Shown piece after piece: positions 60,675 through 64,000 of a DNA stretch of 64,000 nucleotides. Origin of the DNA: Sipunculus nudus (lineage: Eukaryota; Annelida; Sipuncula; Golfingiida; Sipunculidae); assembly GCA_026874595.1 (NCBI GenBank), contig CM049310.1, positions 3,224,001 to 3,288,000 on the forward strand, read 5' to 3'. Position numbers and translations under genes: made by a program. The notes below the pieces were generated by a model, which ran no database searches, was not told the DNA's origin, and saw only the letters and a list, made by a program, of their open reading frames with translations. The stretch's first letter is position 1. Each line of letters starts with the position of its first letter.

Positions 60675-63600
60675 ATATGCTGCAGTCCCACAGTTCCGTG
60701 GCTGCTCACTGGTCCGCTTTCTCCAAATATTTATTACTGCATGTCAATGTGGGCATGCAACGTTGTTAAAAATTAATGATAAGACAAAGATTTTCTAAAA
60801 TTAATCGGCATGGAAATGACTCAAATGGTCCCTGCATAGTTTCCAAGAAAACGAAGTGTTCAAAGCTATCCTCCAATTCCGGGATCTAACCTTAGGCCTA
60901 AAGTAAAGAATAAATGAAAAAAAAGTTCGGTCGTAAAGGAAATATTTGCTTAAACTTATTGTATTTCCTTAGTGACAGACAATAATCTAAAGAATATCTT
61001 CTGTCACGAGGGCATCGCAACAAACACCACTGCAGATAAGTGACATGTTGCTTAAATATTAACTTTAATGTGTCTACTGAGCGAACAATACTGGGAGCAC
61101 TGTCCATATACAGTATGAACCATAAAGTAAATGTGATAGGTTTACGATGACATCATGCAGAAATATACACCACTCTGACCTATACAAACACTCATCCAGC
61201 AGTGAAAATACTAGGAAACAATTTTTTTTCATAACTGATTATCATGTATGAAAAGTACAAATATACATTCCCAAGATTAAATAAAATGTATGGCGTATGA
61301 AAGCGGTATGAATCAAGCAAAACATGTATAACCCCCACAAAGTGTCACACAGATTAATTCATAGATATACCACTAAGTTAAATACCACTAGCCAATTGTA
61401 GCCATTATGCAATTCATAATGAATGACAACTGCAACTTAAAGTGCTCTTTCAATCTCATTATTATTATTTTTTGTCTATATCCCACACGGAAACTGCACT
61501 TCGGTTCTGAGGTAAGGCCTATTGATTTCAGGATACACGTAATTCCTGTCATTTAATGGCAGACAGTGTCATGAAAATATTGTTTGGATGACTGAAACAT
61601 AAAGGAAAGTCCAACTTTTTGTCAGTCATGGGTTCTCTGTTCGTTAATGGGGTATAATTTTATCAAATGTTGATGAAATTAATGGAATGTCACGCCCGTG
61701 CCGCGCAATCCACCCACAGTCAGCTTGTATCAAATTCTTCCTTTGTTGGCATCATACGCTGTTCTTTTGTTCTGACTATGGTCGGAGAGTATTTATAGAA
61801 AAATAACAAAATGTACTGAAACTGTAAGGCGTGCGGCTGACAAGCAAAGGGTAGTTAGGAATTAAAAAGAAACGCGGTCAGTTTGTATTTCCATTACTAA
61901 AATGTGTGCATAAATATTAGCTTTATTGACACGGGATGTTTTATCCATTTATTTGAATTTAAATCTTGAGGAGGAACAATCCATCGAATTGAAACGGTCC
62001 ACTTGCGCGAATTCCAAGCGACCCCTTTAAAATATATTTTTACATTCTTCAAGGGACGAGGTATTATATTTTACACTGAGTTGTATCTTCGTTTGTCCTA
62101 TATTCTTGTACCTTTGACATGTGGTGAGGTAATGAATTTCCCCCTTGGTTCGTTGTATCATTTGTCTGCCAACGGTTATCAACAATACTCATAAAGTTAT
62201 GAACACATTTTGATACAGTTGTATGGAGGGTTAAGATAATACCCATGGAACAATCGATAAGAGCTTGAAAATAATCTGAATCACGGTGATATATTAAACT
62301 TAAAAATGAGATGTATTCGTTTCCATGGTGGAGATATTGATTATTATCAGGGACTGGCTTTGTCTTTTGGCCCTTCTGTGAACCGGACTGGAGTAGCTAG
62401 CCACAGTATATACATAGGAAGGTTTTAGTTAACATCCTGGCGGTGTATATGTAGGCTCGGACTACAGTTCTAGTTGTAGCTATTATCACAGATAAATAAC
62501 GTTGCTTTCGTATCAGTAAATGGGAAAATTTCTCCCCGAACTCAAGGTGTGGTTCAACTTCTTCAGCAGTTGCAATTTTATCAATAAAACCGTACCCAGC
62601 ATTACTGTACTCCAAGATATAGATGTTCTTTGTCACAGCAAGCAGCTTGCGGGAATTATATATTCTTTTTTTTTTTTAATTTTGCATACCTCTGACTGAT
62701 CCAGTTCACTAAAAAGGCAAAAATGCTTTCAAATACATTGCTTCAATTTTTATATTCATATTTTGCGTTTCGCCCAGGAATGTCCTGACGTCAACTGTGA
62801 TGAGAATAGCATGACATCATGGGATGGTTCCGCAAATAACCGTCAGAGGGCAGGCACAGGCGCTGATGCCAACCCACTTTTATGTCTGCATCGGGACTTT
62901 TAAATGCCCAACCAAATCAAATGATATGAACTTTTTGGAAGTTGGCAAACTTGTCTAGAAGAAATAAAAAAAACTTGGGACATAGGCAGATGTAAAGGCA
63001 TCTCGACACTAGTTTTGAAGAATAACAAAAGCGAGGACATGGTCTGATTTTTCAGACGGGGTTTGCTACTGTTGACGTTAATGACCGGGATTCTTGGAAA
63101 GTCGGCTGCTCAGCAACATGTTACAGGTCATGGCATGTGCTCCTTTTTAACTTTTCTTGAACTTCCACGGAGTTTAAATCGACTTTCATTCGCAAGTAAT
63201 CAATGTCCCATAACTCCTATCAAGTCTTGGGCTTTAGTCTGGGAACTGTAAAATATGAATATTAATGTTCATGAACGTTCTTTGTATTTCCAACTGTCTT
63301 CGAACGCTTAGTCCTGAGGGATATTATTTGGTTTCCGCTGAGACCAAAAGGGTTTATTCTCCCACTTTTATATAATCTTAATATCTATAACGTTAATAAC
63401 GGTGCTTGACTTGACGTGGTATCGATCCACAGTCTGTCATTCATCTCTTTCTCTTTTTAACTGTCACCTGTTACGTTGCTGAAGTTGCGCAAAGGGCCAA
63501 ACTCAAAAGCCTGGTACCCTTACTCCGTTTTCGACGTGAAAATCGTGGGTTTTATCTAGCTGATGTGAGATCGGCTTTGGCCAATTCTTTGCCAGCTTGC

Positions 63601-63718
63601 CGAATTCCAACAACGCACGACAAAATCGGCGTCGGCATAGTATACAAACTCGGGGAAAGACGTTTTCTGGATATATCAGTCATCTTGCTGACGAGTTATC
63701 AGTTAGATATCCTGCAAA
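60675..63718. other. Unique sequence, possible 5' flank of the next gene
   Basis: No known repeat family or domain is seen. Sequence becomes less AT-rich toward 63480-63790. Open frames at 62397-62636 (minus) and 63063-63251 (plus) are short and unsupported. Confidence 0.4.
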
Positions 63719-63787
63719 ATGGCGAACGTGGAGATGGTAGTTCCGCTTAGTCCGATGTTCACGAGGGGGAAAATAAAGAAAATCCGG
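63719..63787 (+). CDS. Candidate first coding exon of an unknown gene
   Basis: ATG in good context (CAAAATGGCG) opens 23 codons, M-A-N-V-E-M-V-V-P-L-S-P-M-F-T-R-G-K-I-K-K-I-R, up to a possible donor CCGG|GTAAAA at 63788. Without splicing, the frame stops after 36 codons at TGA 63827-63829. I do not recognise the protein. It could equally be a chance frame; the evidence is the start context, codon-like composition and local drop in repeats. Confidence 0.3.
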
Positions 63788-64000
63788 GTAAAATGCACGA
63801 CATATCTGTCCGATCTTAAATCTCTCTGATATGTATGCTGTAGTGTCCCGATTTATATGTTCCGCTGTCGATAAACTTTACATACTTTAACGACATAAGA
63901 AGAGGATTTAGCTCAAACATTTTTATTACATATATGTGAAATCGGTGTTTAAAAATTCTGTATTGAGAATCACATTCTCGAAACAATGGTACGTCAATGG

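Noticed and set aside
62397-62636. 79-codon minus-strand frame
   Set aside because: Looked protein-like at first, but there is no recognisable family, splice support or start context.

Overview
This is an intron-rich, AT-rich animal nuclear sequence packed with repeats. The only host gene I can identify with confidence is the 3' end of a neuropathy target esterase-type lysophospholipase (PNPLA6/PNPLA7 family; Swiss cheese in flies) on the + strand. Its last seven coding exons are at 1420-1536, 17318-17466, 17999-18151, 22038-22151, 22586-22697, 32979-33112 and 36085-36165. They join in frame (860 coding bases, about 285 residues) and include the DGG motif that carries the catalytic aspartate. 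The serine-bearing GxSxG exon and everything upstream lie outside the window. The repeats (hairpin-plus-GTCY interspersed elements and a Tx1/L1-like LINE) suggest a lophotrochozoan, probably a bivalve mollusc. That is inference from repeat style, not from a marker gene.

Layout. 398-1500: eight 138-bp tandem copies of the 3' splice site plus the first part of a PNPLA exon; only the last copy is a complete exon. 1537-17317: a 15.8-kb intron holding a TIR element (1597-3130) and a three-level nest. In the nest, a hairpin/GTCY element (family A) is split by a 5'-truncated LINE with a 16-bp target-site duplication, and the LINE is itself split by a 5.5-kb unclassified insert between its endonuclease and reverse-transcriptase regions. 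18152-22037: an intron containing a giant foldback structure, about 42 copies of a 37-bp unit facing about 20 inverted copies across a 1.1-kb spacer. 22698-32978: a 10.3-kb intron with families A, C, D and E, a pogo-like TA-flanked element, and seven 50-bp copies of the family A 3' terminus ending 28 bp before an exon. The stop codon is at 36163-36165, followed by a probable long 3' UTR.

41986-59541 is intergenic repeat territory: nested family A in family D, then a 9.6-kb family B region containing a 3-kb segmental duplication, one copy of which received a family C insertion. Families A to E share one architecture: a T-rich 5' edge, a terminal hairpin or sub-terminal inverted repeats, a GTCY microsatellite, often a tandem core, and a 3' end such as CCTTGTTT. 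At least two insertions have readable empty sites consistent with T|T insertion without target duplication. Decayed endonuclease coding sequence lies near the 3' end of some family A copies. I propose these are non-autonomous Helentron-type rolling-circle elements (HINE/DINE-1-like). 59542-63718 is mostly unique apart from one 28-bp minisatellite. A possible first coding exon of another gene begins at 63719.
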